Origin: Pseudomonadota bacterium
GTDB taxonomy: Bacteria > Pseudomonadota > Gammaproteobacteria > Steroidobacterales > Steroidobacteraceae
Assembly: GCA_018241525.1 (NCBI GenBank)
Contig: JAFEDR010000011.1
Location: forward strand, 558,001 to 622,000
DNA: 64,000 nucleotides
Direction of reading: 5' to 3'
Part shown: positions 42,569 to 52,368 of the stretch, piece by piece
How positions within the stretch are numbered: position 1 is the stretch's first letter
How the letters are laid out: each line of letters begins with the position of its first letter
Notes under the pieces: model-generated
The model's database searches: none
What the model saw: only the letters and a program-made list of their open reading frames with translations
What the model was told of the DNA's origin: nothing
Translations under genes and position numbers: made by a program

Positions 42569-44140
42569 TCACAGGATGCGATCGACGCCCGGCAGCCAGC
42601 GGATCGCCTCGGCGAGGAAGCGCTGCAGCAGGCTCGCGCCGGGTTCGCCCGTGACGCGTACCAGCTCGCCCTGGCGCTCGCCGGTCCAGTAGAGCCGCCC
42701 GGTGCGCGACCCCGGCGGCAGCAGCGACAGCTGCCAGGCACGGTCGGGCGCGAGGTCGGACTCGATCATGCGTGCCGTGGCCTCGGCCAGCGACGGGCTG
42801 CGCACGACCACCGCGAGCTCGGTGTTGAGCAGGGCCGAGCGCGGGTCGATGTTGAAGCTGCCGACCCAGGTCAGCTCGCGGTCGATCACCATGACCTTCG
42901 AGTGCAGCGAGCTGCCGCTGCCCATCCGCCGGAAGTAGCGGCGCTCGCCGGCGCGGTGGCGCGCCTCGGCCTGGAACTCGTAGAGCTCGACGCCCGCGGC
43001 CAGGAGCTCGCGGCGGCGCTTGGCGTAGCCGGCGTGGACCGCCAGCACGTCGGTCGAGGCCAGCGAGTTCGTCAGCACGCGCACGCGCACGCCGGCGCGC
43101 GCGCGCTCGGCGATCAGGTCCGCGCCCTCCTTGAGGGGCACGAGGTACGCCGACTCGACCAGCACCTCCTGCCGCGCCCCGCGCCAGAGTGCGTAGGCAC
43201 GGGCCAGGAGCGGCGAGGCGGCGCGCCGGCTCTCGTCGATCTTCTCCGGCGGGTCCGCCAGCAGCTCGGCCTCCCCCCAGTGCTTGAATTCCGCGCCGAA
43301 GACGAGCGTCCGGACGTCCGCGAGCACCGCCTCGAAGCCGGCACCGACGTCGGCGACCTGTGCCGCCTGCCGCGCCACCTCGGTCGCCACCGCGTCCGCC
43401 TCCGCCTCGGTCGGTGGCCGCTCCAGGAAAGCCTCGATCGGCACGGCCCAGGGGCTGTTCCAGTAGTCGTCGAAGCTCGTCACCACGGCGCGCGCGATCG
43501 GTCCCGCGGCCAGCAGCTCGACGTCGCTGAAGTTCACGCTGCGGTGCAGGTCGAAGTAGCTGTCGGCGATGTTGCGGCCGCCGATCACCGCCAGCTGCGC
43601 GTCGACCGCGAAGATCTTGTTGTGCATGCGCCGCTGCACGCGACCGAAGCTGGTCACGAGCTCGAGCGGCCGCATCCAGCGAACGCGGTTGTGGTACGGG
43701 TTGAAGACCCGGATCTCGATGTTGCGGTGGCCGGCGAGCGTCGCCAGCCGGTCCTCGCTGCGCACCAGGTTGTTGTCGTCGACCAGCAGCCGGACCCGCA
43801 CCCCGCGGCGCGCCGCCGCCAGCAGGTGGTCGGCCAGCACGATGCCCGACTCGTCCTGCTCGTAGATGTAGTACTGCACGTCGAGCGAGTGCTCGGCGAT
43901 GTCGGCAAGCGCCGCGCGCGACAGGAACGCGCGCTCGCCGTACTGCAGCAGCGTGAACGCCGACTGGCCGGGATGCGCCTCGAGCGCGGGCGCGAGCGCC
44001 CGGCGTATCGCGCCGTCCTCGGATGCCGGGATCGCGTAGCTGGTCGGTCGCGGAACGTCGAGGCGGTACGTAGCGCACCCGCTCAGCGCGGCGAGGGCAA
44101 ACAGGTACGCGCAGCCTGCGACGACACGAACAGCGGGCAC
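42569..44140 (-). CDS. Phospholipase D-family cardiolipin synthase-like lipoprotein (ClsC type)
   Basis: 523 residues from GTG at 44140. The N-terminus ends in a lipobox-like LSGCATY, so it may be a lipoprotein. Two HKD active-site motifs are intact: MHNKIFAVDAQLAVIGGRN (His173) and LHSKVMVIDRELTWVGSFN (His413). The order and spacing match ClsC-type enzymes, which transfer a phosphatidyl group between phospholipids to make cardiolipin. Tail motif GSRTGRLYWTGE is also family-like. A cardiolipin-synthase role is more likely than hydrolysis but is not proved. Confidence 0.88.
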   Translation of the reverse strand: MPAVRVVAGCAYLFALAALSGCATYRLDVPRPTSYAIPASEDGAIRRALAPALEAHPGQSAFTLLQYGERAFLSRAALADIAEHSLDVQYYIYEQDESGIVLADHLLAAARRGVRVRLLVDDNNLVRSEDRLATLAGHRNIEIRVFNPYHNRVRWMRPLELVTSFGRVQRRMHNKIFAVDAQLAVIGGRNIADSYFDLHRSVNFSDVELLAAGPIARAVVTSFDDYWNSPWAVPIEAFLERPPTEAEADAVATEVARQAAQVADVGAGFEAVLADVRTLVFGAEFKHWGEAELLADPPEKIDESRRAASPLLARAYALWRGARQEVLVESAYLVPLKEGADLIAERARAGVRVRVLTNSLASTDVLAVHAGYAKRRRELLAAGVELYEFQAEARHRAGERRYFRRMGSGSSLHSKVMVIDRELTWVGSFNIDPRSALLNTELAVVVRSPSLAEATARMIESDLAPDRAWQLSLLPPGSRTGRLYWTGERQGELVRVTGEPGASLLQRFLAEAIRWLPGVDRIL

Positions 44141-44217
44141 GGTCGGGATTCCATCAGCACGGCCGCGTACCAGGAGCCGATGCCGCCAGTGTCGCGTAGG
44201 CCCCGGCGGAAGTCACG

Positions 44218-44598
44218 TTACGGCCAGAGCTGCGCGTCGCGCGCGAAGTTCGGCGACTGCGCCCGGACCACGCAGAAGCGCTGGCCGGTCGGCGCCTCGA
44301 GCACCCACCAGGTCTCGACCTGGCGCACGCGGCGCGCGCCGAGGGCCTCGAGCCGGCGCACCTCGGCCTCGACGTCGTCGCTCTCGATGTCGAGGTGCAC
44401 GCGGCTCGGGTGGTCGACGAGCTGCACCTCGACGTGCAGCCGGCCGTCCGGGTCGTCGAGCACGACGTAGCGCTCGCCCTCCGCGCCCGGCAGCGGGCGT
44501 TCACGCATCCCGAGGGCCGCGCCCCAGAAACCGCCCGCGGCGGCGAGGTCCGCGCTCTGGCAGTCGATGATGAAGCCGGCGAGGCGGCTCTTGTGCAC
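44218..44598 (-). CDS. VOC/glyoxalase-fold protein
   Basis: 126 residues from GTG at 44598, chosen because GAGGG (overlapping the trpA stop) lies seven bases upstream. One vicinal-oxygen-chelate repeat pair: DCQSADLAAAGGFWGAALGM, VVLDDPDGRLHVEVQLVDHP, VHLDIESDDVEAEVRRLEALGA and a C-terminal GQRFCVVR. Metal ligand candidates are His and Glu on the beta strands. Function unknown; VOC proteins of this size are dimers with lyase, dioxygenase or binding roles. It is the last gene of the trp transcription unit, ten bases after trpA. Confidence 0.78.
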   Translation of the reverse strand: MHKSRLAGFIIDCQSADLAAAGGFWGAALGMRERPLPGAEGERYVVLDDPDGRLHVEVQLVDHPSRVHLDIESDDVEAEVRRLEALGARRVRQVETWWVLEAPTGQRFCVVRAQSPNFARDAQLWP

Positions 44599-44608
44599 GG
44601 CCGGTCCC

Positions 44609-45385
44609 TCAGCCCGCACCGCGCAGCGCGCCGAGGAAGCGCGCCGGATCCTCGCCGCGCTCCAGCACCTCGACCAGCGCCGAGCCGACCACCACGCCGT
44701 CGACGCTGCCCTTCAGCCGCGCGACCTGCTCGCGGGCGCGGATGCCGAAGCCGGCGCACACCGGAATCGTCGCCACCGCGCGCACCCGCGCCAGGTAGCC
44801 GAGCACGTCGTCGGGCACCGCCACGCTCTTGCCGGTCGTGCCGGTCATGGTCACCGCGTAGATGAATCCCTGCCCGGCCGCGCACAGCGTCGCGAGTCGT
44901 TCCGGCGGTGTCACCGGCGTGACCATCTGCACGAGCCCCACCCCCTCTGCCTCGAGCGCGGCCTTGAGCTCGCCGCACTCCTCGAACGGCAGGTCCGGGA
45001 CGATGAAACCCGCGACGCCCGCCGCGCGCGCGGCCGACGGCAGCCGCTCGAGCCCGAACGCGAGCAGCGGGTTCAGGTAGCTCATCAGCAGCAGCGGCGC
45101 CTTCGGCCGCGGGCTGAGCGCCGCGAGTTCGGCGAGGATCCAGGGCAGCGTCACGCCCTGGGCGAGCGCCGCGTGGCTCGCGCGCTGGATCGTCATGCCG
45201 TCCGCCATCGGGTCGGTGAACGGCACGCCGATCTCGACCACGTCGGCGGCCGCCGCGACCGCGGCGAGGTCGGCGCGGAAGCGTTCGCGCTTCGGGAAGC
45301 CGGCGGTCAGGTAGGCGACGAGCGCCGGCTCGCCGCGGGCGGCGGCGGCGCGGATCGCGGCGCCGATGCTCTCGTGGCCGGCCAT
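44609..45385 (-). CDS. trpA: Tryptophan synthase alpha subunit
   Basis: 258 residues; ATG at 45385 shares one base with the trpB stop (TGATG). TIM-barrel enzyme cleaving indole-3-glycerol phosphate to indole. Catalytic Glu in VVEIGVPFTDPMADG and Asp in GFIVPDLPFEE, phosphate-binding loops GFGIRAREQV and GVVVGSALVE are present. It delivers indole to TrpB through the inter-subunit channel. Confidence 0.97.
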   Translation of the reverse strand: MAGHESIGAAIRAAAARGEPALVAYLTAGFPKRERFRADLAAVAAAADVVEIGVPFTDPMADGMTIQRASHAALAQGVTLPWILAELAALSPRPKAPLLLMSYLNPLLAFGLERLPSAARAAGVAGFIVPDLPFEECGELKAALEAEGVGLVQMVTPVTPPERLATLCAAGQGFIYAVTMTGTTGKSVAVPDDVLGYLARVRAVATIPVCAGFGIRAREQVARLKGSVDGVVVGSALVEVLERGEDPARFLGALRGAG

Positions 45386-46629
45386 CACGCCTGCCCCTTC
45401 AGCAGCGTCTTCTGCAGCGTCGGCATGTCCTTGTCGCCGCGCCCGGACAGGCAGATCAGGATCCGCGAGCCGGGGTGCGTGGCCGCCCACTTGCGGGCGC
45501 TCGCGAAGGCATGCGCGCTCTCGATCGCGGTGATGATGCCCTCGGCCGCGCAGCACTCGGCCAGCGCCTCGAGCGATTCGTCGTCGGTCGCGTACTCGTA
45601 CTGCACCCGGCCGGTCGCCTGCAGCAGCGAGTGCTCGGGCCCGACGCCCGGGTAATCGAGCCCGGCCGAGACCGAGTGCGTCTCCTGGATCTGGCCGTGC
45701 TCGTCCTGCAGCAGCATCGAGTAGGCGCCCTGCAGCACGCCCGGCCGGCCGAGCGTCAGCGTCGCGGAGTTGTCGCCGAGCTTGGCGCCGCGGCCGCCGG
45801 CCTCGACGCCGACGAGCGCGACGTCGCGGTCCGCGACGAACGGATGGAACATGCCCATCGAGTTCGAGCCGCCGCCGACGCAGGCGAACACCGCGTGCGG
45901 CAGGCCGCCGGCCTGGCGTGCCATCTGCGCGCGCGCCTCGCGGCCGATCACGGTCTGCAGCTCGCGCACCAGGTACGGGTACGGGTGCGGCCCGACCACC
46001 GAGCCGATCAGGTAATAAGTGCCGTCCGGATCGGCGACCCAGTCGCGCAGCGCCTCGTCGATCGCGGCGCGCAGCGTCTGGTCGCCACCCGTGACCGGCA
46101 CGACGGTCGCACCCAGCAGCTTCATGCGGCCGACGTTCGGCGCCTGCCGCTCGGTGTCGATCGCGCCCATGTAGACCGTGCACGGCAGCCCGAGCCGCGC
46201 GCAGGCGGCGGCGCTCGCCACGCCGTGCTGCCCGGCACCGGTCTCGGCGACGATGCGCCGCGCGCCGAGCCGTTTCGCGAGCAGCGCCTGGCCGATCGCG
46301 TTGTTGATCTTGTGGGCGCCGGTGTGCGCGAGATCCTCGCGCTTGAGGTAGACCTGCGCACCCCAGCGTGCCGAGAGCGTGCGCGCGTGGGTCAGCGGGG
46401 TCGGGCGGCCGACCCAGGTCGCGAGCTCGTGCTCGAGCTCGGCGACGAACGCCGGGTCCTTCAGCCAGCGGTGCACGCCGGCCTCGAGCCGGTCGAGCGC
46501 CGGGACCAGCGTCTCGGGCACGTAGCGGCCGCCGAACGGCCCGAAGCGTCCGCGCCGGTCCGGGAACTCGCCGGCGATCTCCTGCGCGAGGAGCGCGCCG
46601 GCATCTGCTGTCTTCATCGCCGTGGCCAT
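45385..46629 (-). CDS. trpB: Tryptophan synthase beta subunit
   Basis: 414 residues from ATG at 46629, chosen for GGGAG eight bases upstream; a GTG at 46656 forming a GTGA overlap with trpF is the alternative. PLP Lys in REDLAHTGAHKINNAIGQ, catalytic Glu in ETGAGQHGVA, PLP-phosphate loop CVGGGSNSMG, and the C-terminal CLSGRGDKDM. It condenses indole and L-serine to L-tryptophan in complex with TrpA. Confidence 0.97.
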   Translation of the reverse strand: MATAMKTADAGALLAQEIAGEFPDRRGRFGPFGGRYVPETLVPALDRLEAGVHRWLKDPAFVAELEHELATWVGRPTPLTHARTLSARWGAQVYLKREDLAHTGAHKINNAIGQALLAKRLGARRIVAETGAGQHGVASAAACARLGLPCTVYMGAIDTERQAPNVGRMKLLGATVVPVTGGDQTLRAAIDEALRDWVADPDGTYYLIGSVVGPHPYPYLVRELQTVIGREARAQMARQAGGLPHAVFACVGGGSNSMGMFHPFVADRDVALVGVEAGGRGAKLGDNSATLTLGRPGVLQGAYSMLLQDEHGQIQETHSVSAGLDYPGVGPEHSLLQATGRVQYEYATDDESLEALAECCAAEGIITAIESAHAFASARKWAATHPGSRILICLSGRGDKDMPTLQKTLLKGQA

Positions 46630-46652
46630 CGTCGTCACTCCCAGGGCTGTGC

Positions 46653-47249
46653 TCACACGGCCGCAGCCGCACGCGCGGCCGCGACGAATTCCCGAATGCG
46701 CGCCGGGTCCTTGCGCCCCGGTGCCTGCTCGACGCCGCTCGAGACGTCGACGCCGAAGGGCCGGACGGCACGCATCGCGGCGGCGACGTTGCCGGCGTCG
46801 AGGCCGCCGGCGAGCACCAGCTCGCAGCGCCGCGCCAGCTCCGCCGCCGCCTGCCAGTCGGCGCGCGCTCCGCGCCCGCTGTCGGCGCCCTCGTAGAGGC
46901 AGCGGGCCGGCAGCGGCGCCGGCAGCGGCGCGCCGGTACGCAGCACCGGCAGCCGGCCGAGCCGCGCCGGCAGCCGCAGCCGCTCGAGGTCGGTGGCATC
47001 GGTCTGCAGGTAGTCCGGCGCAAAGCCCGCGACGATCGCGTCCACCTCGTCCTGCGTCGGATGGCGGGTGACCGCGACGCGCGCGATGCCGGCCGGCACC
47101 GCCGCCGCCAGCGCCGCCGCCTGCGTCGGCGAGACGTGGCGCGGCGAGGCCGCGTGGAAGACGAAGCCGAGTGCGTCGACGCCGGCCTGGACCGCCGCGG
47201 CCACCGCCTCGGCGCTCGACAGACCGCAGATCTTGATCCAGACGCTCAT
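46653..47249 (-). CDS. trpF: Phosphoribosylanthranilate isomerase
   Basis: 198 residues from ATG at 47249 (ATGA overlap with trpC stop). TIM-barrel with catalytic Cys in VWIKICGLS and general-acid Asp near QTDATD; phosphate-binding LAGGLDAGNV and GVDVSSGVE. It isomerises phosphoribosylanthranilate to CdRP. TrpF here is a separate protein rather than fused to TrpC as in enteric bacteria. Confidence 0.96.
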   Translation of the reverse strand: MSVWIKICGLSSAEAVAAAVQAGVDALGFVFHAASPRHVSPTQAAALAAAVPAGIARVAVTRHPTQDEVDAIVAGFAPDYLQTDATDLERLRLPARLGRLPVLRTGAPLPAPLPARCLYEGADSGRGARADWQAAAELARRCELVLAGGLDAGNVAAAMRAVRPFGVDVSSGVEQAPGRKDPARIREFVAAARAAAAV

Positions 47250-48085
47250 GCCGGCACCCGGGCCGCGCGCCCGGCCTCGATCATCGCGCGCACCAGGGCC
47301 GCGGGATCGGGCGCCGCCATCAGGGCACCGCCGACCAGCGCGAGCGTGTAGCCGGCGGCCGCGAGCCGCGCCGCGTCGCCGGCCGCCTCGAGCCCGCTCT
47401 CGGCGACCCGCGGCCGGCCTGGCGGCAGGCGCGGCGCGAGCGCCGCGAGCCGCTCGGGGACCACCTCGAGGGTGCGCAGGTCGCGGCTGTTCACGCCGAC
47501 CAGGAACGCGGCGGCGGGACCCTGCCAGCGCTCCCCGGCCCGGGCCGCAGCGTCGATGTCGGCCGCATCGAAGGCCTCGACGAGCACGAAGAGGCCGAGC
47601 TCAGCGGCCGCCGCGACGAGCTCGTCGAGCCGCGCCGGCGACAGCATGCGTGCGATCAGCAGCACGCCCGAGGCGCCGGCCGCGCGCGCCTCGAGCAGCT
47701 GGTACGGATCCACCAGGAAGTCCTTGCGCATCGTCGGCACGCCGTGCGGCGCGAGCGCCGCGCTCGCGCGCTCGAGGTGGCCGAGGCTGCCGTCGAAGCG
47801 GGCGGGCTCGGTCAGCACCGAGACGATCGCCGCGCCGCCGCGGGCATAGGCGACCACCCGCTGCTCGAGGTCGCCGGCCGATCCGGCCAGCACGCCGAGC
47901 GCCGGCGAGCGCAGCTTGAGCTCGGCGATCAGGTCGAAGCGCGCGTCGAGGCGCAGCGCCGGCGGGGCGGGCTGCGCGGCGACGAGCCCGGCGAGGCGCG
48001 CGGCGGGCAGGCGCGCGCGCGACTCGGCGACGCGGTGCTCGCTGCCGCGTGCCATCGCCGCGAGAAAGTCGCCCGCCTCGTTCAT
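47246..48085 (-). CDS. trpC: Indole-3-glycerol-phosphate synthase
   Basis: 279 residues from ATG at 48085 (ATGA overlap with trpD stop). TIM-barrel: FDLIAELKLRSPALGVL holds the substrate-binding Lys, VPTMRKDFLVDPYQL the catalytic Lys, VLVEAFDAADI a Glu, VGVNSRDLRTLEV the Asn and VAESGLEA the Ser/Gly phosphate loop. The usual AEIKRASPS segment is replaced by AELKLRSPALG, a mild deviation. It ring-closes CdRP to indole-3-glycerol phosphate. Confidence 0.95.
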   Translation of the reverse strand: MNEAGDFLAAMARGSEHRVAESRARLPAARLAGLVAAQPAPPALRLDARFDLIAELKLRSPALGVLAGSAGDLEQRVVAYARGGAAIVSVLTEPARFDGSLGHLERASAALAPHGVPTMRKDFLVDPYQLLEARAAGASGVLLIARMLSPARLDELVAAAAELGLFVLVEAFDAADIDAAARAGERWQGPAAAFLVGVNSRDLRTLEVVPERLAALAPRLPPGRPRVAESGLEAAGDAARLAAAGYTLALVGGALMAAPDPAALVRAMIEAGRAARVPA

Positions 48086-49118
48086 GCGCGCTCCCCGGAG
48101 AACGCCGCCAGCGAGCCGAGCAGGTCCCGCGCGGCGCCGGCGTCGATCGCCGCGGCGGCACGGACGGCGCCCTCGCGGGCGCCGCTGGCGAGTCCCGCGA
48201 CCTCGAGCGCGAGCGCCGCGCCGAGCACCAGCGCATCGCGGTGCGGGCCGCGGTCGCGGCCCTCGAAGACGGCGCGCAGCGCGGCGGCGTTGTGCGCCGC
48301 GTCGCCGCCGCGCAGGTCCTCGGGACGGCAGCTCGGCAGGCCGAAGTCGGCGGCCGAGCGCACGCTCTCGCGGCACTCGCCGGGGCGCACGTCGTAGAGC
48401 AGGAACGGGCCGGCCGGCGTCGGCTCGTCCCAGCCCGGCTCGCCGTGCACGACGAAGGCGCGCCGGATCGGCAGGCCGGCCAACGCCTCGGCCATCAGCT
48501 TCGCGGCCTCGCGGCTGAAGGCGCCGATCAGGTGGTAGGGGGGCTCGGCCGGGTTGGTCAGCGGCCCGAGCAGGTTGAACACCGTGCGGATGCCGAGCGC
48601 CGCGCGCACCGGCGCGACCGCGCGCATCGCCGGGTGGTAGTGCGGCGCGAACAGGAACGTGAAGCCCGTGCGCCGCAGGCAGTCGCCGGCCGCGCGCTCG
48701 TCGAGCGGCATGCGCAGCCCCAGCGACTCGAGCAGATCCGCGCTGCCGGAGCGGCTCGAGACCGAGCGATTGCCGTGCTTGGCGACCCGCGCACCGGCCG
48801 CAACCGCGAGCAGCGCAGCGCCGGTCGACAGGTTGAAGGTGTGCGAGGCGTCGCCGCCGGTGCCGACCACGTCCAGGGTCGGTCCGACGTCGGGCAGCGC
48901 CGGACGCCGCGCCAGCGAGCGCATGCCGCGCGCGAAGCCGCGCAACTCGTCGGCGGTCACGCCCTTGGCACGCAGCGCCGCGAGCAGCGCGCCACCGAGC
49001 GCGGGCGGCAGCGTCTCGTCGGTCAGCTGCAGCAGCAGGTCGTGCGCCGCGGCCTCCGGCAGCGAACGCCCCTCGACGAGCGCCTCGAGCGTCGCGCGCA
49101 GCGGATGCGGGCCGCCGC

Positions 49119-49122
<4 letters not shown>
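48082..49122 (-). CDS. trpD: Anthranilate phosphoribosyltransferase
   Basis: 346 residues from GTG at 49122 (GTGA overlap with trpG stop). N-terminal helical domain, then [17 protein letters not shown] for PRPP binding, [20 protein letters not shown] and the metal-site [11 protein letters not shown], all intact. It transfers the phosphoribosyl group from PRPP to anthranilate. Separate from TrpG, unlike the fusion in Escherichia coli. Confidence 0.96.
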
Positions 49123-49718
<596 letters not shown>

Positions 49719-49719
49719 C

Positions 49720-51120
49720 TCAGAGGCCCTCCTTCGCCAGCTCGAGTGCACGGCGCAGCACCGCGCTCTTGGCCAGCACCTCGTCGTGCTCGAGCTCGGG
49801 CACGCTGTCGGCGACGATGCCGGCGCCCGCCTGGAAGCGGTAGCGCCCTGCCTGGAAGGTCAGCGTGCGGATCGTGATCGCGTGGTCCATGTCGCCGCTC
49901 AGCCCGAAGTAGCCGTAGGTCCCGCCATAGAAGCCGCGCCGGACCGGCTCCAGCTCCTCGATGATTTCCATCGCCCGCACCTTCGGCGCGCCGACCAGCG
50001 TGCCGGCCGGAAACGCCGCGGCGAAGAGGTCGAACGCGTCGCGGCCCGCGGCCAGCCTGCCCTCGACGCCGCTGACGATGTGCATCACGTGGCTGTAGCG
50101 CTCGATCACGCGGTACGGCTCGACCCGGACGCTGCCGGCGCTCGCCACGCGGCCGAGGTCGTTGCGCGCGAGGTCGACCAGCATCACGTGCTCCGCGTTC
50201 TCCTTGGCGTCGGCGAGCAGCTCGCGTTCGAGCGCCGCGTCGGTCTCCGGCGTCGGCCCGCGCGGCCGGGTGCCTGCGATCGGGCGCAGCTGCGCGTGGC
50301 GGCCGGTCAGGCGCACCAGCGCCTCGGGCGAGGAGCCGACCAGCGTGCGATCGCCGAGCTCGCAGTAGATCATGTACGGCGACGGGTTCAGGATTCGCAG
50401 CGCCCGGTAGGCCTCGAAGGGATCGAGCTCGCAGGCGCCCTCGAACTGGCTCGACAGCACCAGCTGGTAGACGTCGCCCGCGGCGATGTATTCCTGCACG
50501 CGCCTGACGCCCGCGACGTAGGCCTCGCGCGACAGGCTCGCGCGCGGTGCCTCGAGCCGCGCCGGCGGGCGGCCGGTCATCAGCCCGCCGCGCAGTGCGC
50601 GCACGATCTCGCGCCGCAGCGCCTGGCGCTCTTCCTCCGGACCCGCGTGCAACAGCGCGATGCCGCGCGTCACGTGGTCGAAGATCAGGAACGAGCACGG
50701 CGCCAGGTAGCAGGCCTCCGGCGTCCCCGGCTCCACCGGCAGCCGCGCCGGCACCCGCTCGAAGTAGCGCACCAGGTCGTAGGCCGCCGCGCCGACCAGG
50801 CCGCCGGCGAGCGGCAGGCCCGGGATCTCGGGATAGAGGCGCGGCGCGCGACCGAGCGCGGCACGCAGCGCGTCGAGCAGCGCCGCACGATCCGCCGGGC
50901 GCGGCGCGCGCTCCGGCGGCCCGCCGGCCGGACGCACCGTCAGCGCATCGGCGTCCAGCCGGATCTCGAGCGCGTCGCCGAAGCCGATGAAGGAGTAGCG
51001 CGCGATGCGCTCGCCGCCCTCGACGCTCTCGAGCAGGAAGCGCGGCTTGAACGGCCGCAGCTTCAGGTACGCCGACACCGGCGTGTCGAGGTCTGCGGCG
51101 ATGTCAAAGAGCGGATGCAT
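49720..51120 (-). CDS. trpE: Anthranilate synthase component I
   Basis: 466 residues from ATG at 51120, with GAGG five bases upstream; an in-frame longer start exists but runs into the leader. Chorismate-binding domain: [72 protein letters not shown] and the C-terminal [10 protein letters not shown]. An N-terminal [18 protein letters not shown] is the Trp-feedback site segment. It converts chorismate to anthranilate with TrpG ammonia. A stem GCTCC/GGAGC (51143-51147 with 51123-51127) could mask its ribosome site. Confidence 0.96.
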   Translation of the reverse strand: MHPLFDIAADLDTPVSAYLKLRPFKPRFLLESVEGGERIARYSFIGFGDALEIRLDADALTVRPAGGPPERAPRPADRAALLDALRAALGRAPRLYPEIPGLPLAGGLVGAAAYDLVRYFERVPARLPVEPGTPEACYLAPCSFLIFDHVTRGIALLHAGPEEERQALRREIVRALRGGLMTGRPPARLEAPRASLSREAYVAGVRRVQEYIAAGDVYQLVLSSQFEGACELDPFEAYRALRILNPSPYMIYCELGDRTLVGSSPEALVRLTGRHAQLRPIAGTRPRGPTPETDAALERELLADAKENAEHVMLVDLARNDLGRVASAGSVRVEPYRVIERYSHVMHIVSGVEGRLAAGRDAFDLFAAAFPAGTLVGAPKVRAMEIIEELEPVRRGFYGGTYGYFGLSGDMDHAITIRTLTFQAGRYRFQAGAGIVADSVPELEHDEVLAKSAVLRRALELAKEGL

Positions 51121-51159
51121 GGGCTCCTCGTCGGGGCGCCGGGGAGCGGACAGCGCAGG

Positions 51160-51189
51160 ACCCATCCCCGGCGTTGGTCGGAGATGGGT
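51160..51189 (-). terminator. Candidate trp attenuator hairpin
   Basis: In the transcribed strand, ACCCATCTCCG and CGGGGATGGGT pair with one G-U wobble in an 11-bp stem with an eight-base loop, 31 bases after the trpL stop and 40 before trpE. There is no U tract, so it could be the terminator or the antiterminator arm; position fits transcription attenuation. Confidence 0.55.
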
Positions 51190-51219
51190 TCGCGGTCTGA
51201 GCTGGGGTTTTCTGTCGGT

Positions 51220-51324
51220 TTAAGCCTGCACGCCGCGCGCCCACTCCAGGGAGGGGCGCCACCACCACCCGCCGCGCGACGGCGCGGACAGGGACGGGGT
51301 CAGCTGGGGGCGGCTCGCGATCAT
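51220..51324 (-). CDS. trpL: trp operon leader peptide
   Basis: A 34-codon ORF from ATG at 51324 to TAA, between the promoter and trpE. It encodes MIASRPQLTP, then SLSAPSRGGWWW, RPSLEWARGVQA: four Trp, three of them consecutive TGG codons at positions 20-22 and one at 28. Trp codon clusters in a short ORF ahead of trpE are the hallmark of ribosome-mediated attenuation: at low tryptophanyl-tRNA the ribosome stalls on the WWW run and the downstream hairpins refold. No Shine-Dalgarno sequence precedes the ATG, and the likely transcription start coincides with it. Confidence 0.88.
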   Translation of the reverse strand: MIASRPQLTPSLSAPSRGGWWWRPSLEWARGVQA

Positions 51325-51330
51325 GGGGCC

Positions 51331-51360
51331 AGTATGGCGTGCCCCCGGAAAACCGGTCAA
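51331..51360 (-). promoter_or_regulatory. Sigma-70-type promoter of the trp operon
   Basis: Minus strand TTGACC (51355-51360) and CATACT (51331-51336) separated by 18 bases. Six bases separate the -10 box from the trpL ATG, so initiation at the usual distance would start the mRNA at the ATG itself. Confidence 0.75.
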
Positions 51361-51459
51361 GCGCGCAGGCGCAGGCCCGGCTGCGGCCCGGTACCGCCGC
51401 CGGGCCCGAGTCGTGCTAGTTTCGCCGCGGTTCGCCGCCGTCCGGAGCGCCCGCCCCCG

Positions 51460-52368
51460 ATGCCCGCCCGCTTCCTCGCGCCGCGCTACTGGGCGACGTG
51501 GCTCGGCCTCGGCTTCCTCAGGCTCACCCTGCTGCTGCCCCTCGGGGGGACGTTCGCGGTCGGCCGGGCCGTGGGTCGCCTCGCCCGCCGGCTGCCGCTC
51601 CCGTACCGGCGCATCGCCATCCGCAACATCGAGCTCTGCCTGCCGGAGCTGTCGCCCGCCGAGCGCAAGGCGCTGCTCGCCCGGCATTTCGAGAGCCTCG
51701 GGATCGGGCTGTTCGAGTCGGCGCTGACCTGGTGGGCGAGCGATGCAGAGATCGCCGCGCACTCGACGATCGAGGGGCTCGAGCACCTGGAGGCGGCGCT
51801 CGCCCGCGGCCGCGGCGCGATCCTGCTGACCGCGCACTTCACGCCGCTGCAGATCGGCGCACGGATCCTCAACACGCGCCGGCCGATCGCCGTGCTGTAC
51901 CGGCCCACCAAGAACGCGCTGATCGCGCACGTCTCGGGCGGCAGCTTCGCCCGCAACGCCCGCAAGGCGATCCAGCGCGACGACGTGCGCGGGATGATCA
52001 CGGCGCTCAAGCGCAACGAGATCGTCTGGTACGCGACCGACCAGGCCTACCGCAAGAAGGGCGCGGTGATGGTGCCGTTCTTCGGCCATCCGGCAGCGAC
52101 CAACGTGTTCACGCCGCGGCTCGCCGAGATGACCGGTGCCGCGGTGCTCTACTACTCGACCGAGCGCTTGCCGGGCACGCGCGGGTGGCGGGCGGTCGTG
52201 CATCCGCCGTTCGCGCACTGGCCGAGCGGCGACCCGGTGGCCGACACGCTCGAGTACCACGCCTGCATCGAGGCCCAGGTGCGGCGGGTGCCGGACCAGT
52301 ACTGGTGGATCCACCGGCGCTTCAAGGGTCTCGCGCCGGACGATCCCGACTACTACGCGCGCCGCTGA
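51460..52368 (+). CDS. LpxL/HtrB-family lysophospholipid acyltransferase
   Basis: 302 residues from ATG at 51460. Lipid A acyltransferase family: hydrophobic N-terminal anchor (about 12-35, WLGLGFLRLTLLLPLGGTF), NIELCLPELSPAERKALLARHFES, the catalytic segment ILLTAHFTPLQIG, AVLYRPTKNALIA, and YRKKGAVMVPFFGHPA near the centre. Family enzymes add the secondary acyl chain of lipid A using acyl-ACP at the inner membrane. The usual HX4D/E catalytic pair reads His126-X4-Gln131 here, a departure at the acidic position. Converges directly with the DUF4870 gene (stops adjoining). Confidence 0.88.
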   Translation: MPARFLAPRYWATWLGLGFLRLTLLLPLGGTFAVGRAVGRLARRLPLPYRRIAIRNIELCLPELSPAERKALLARHFESLGIGLFESALTWWASDAEIAAHSTIEGLEHLEAALARGRGAILLTAHFTPLQIGARILNTRRPIAVLYRPTKNALIAHVSGGSFARNARKAIQRDDVRGMITALKRNEIVWYATDQAYRKKGAVMVPFFGHPAATNVFTPRLAEMTGAAVLYYSTERLPGTRGWRAVVHPPFAHWPSGDPVADTLEYHACIEAQVRRVPDQYWWIHRRFKGLAPDDPDYYARR

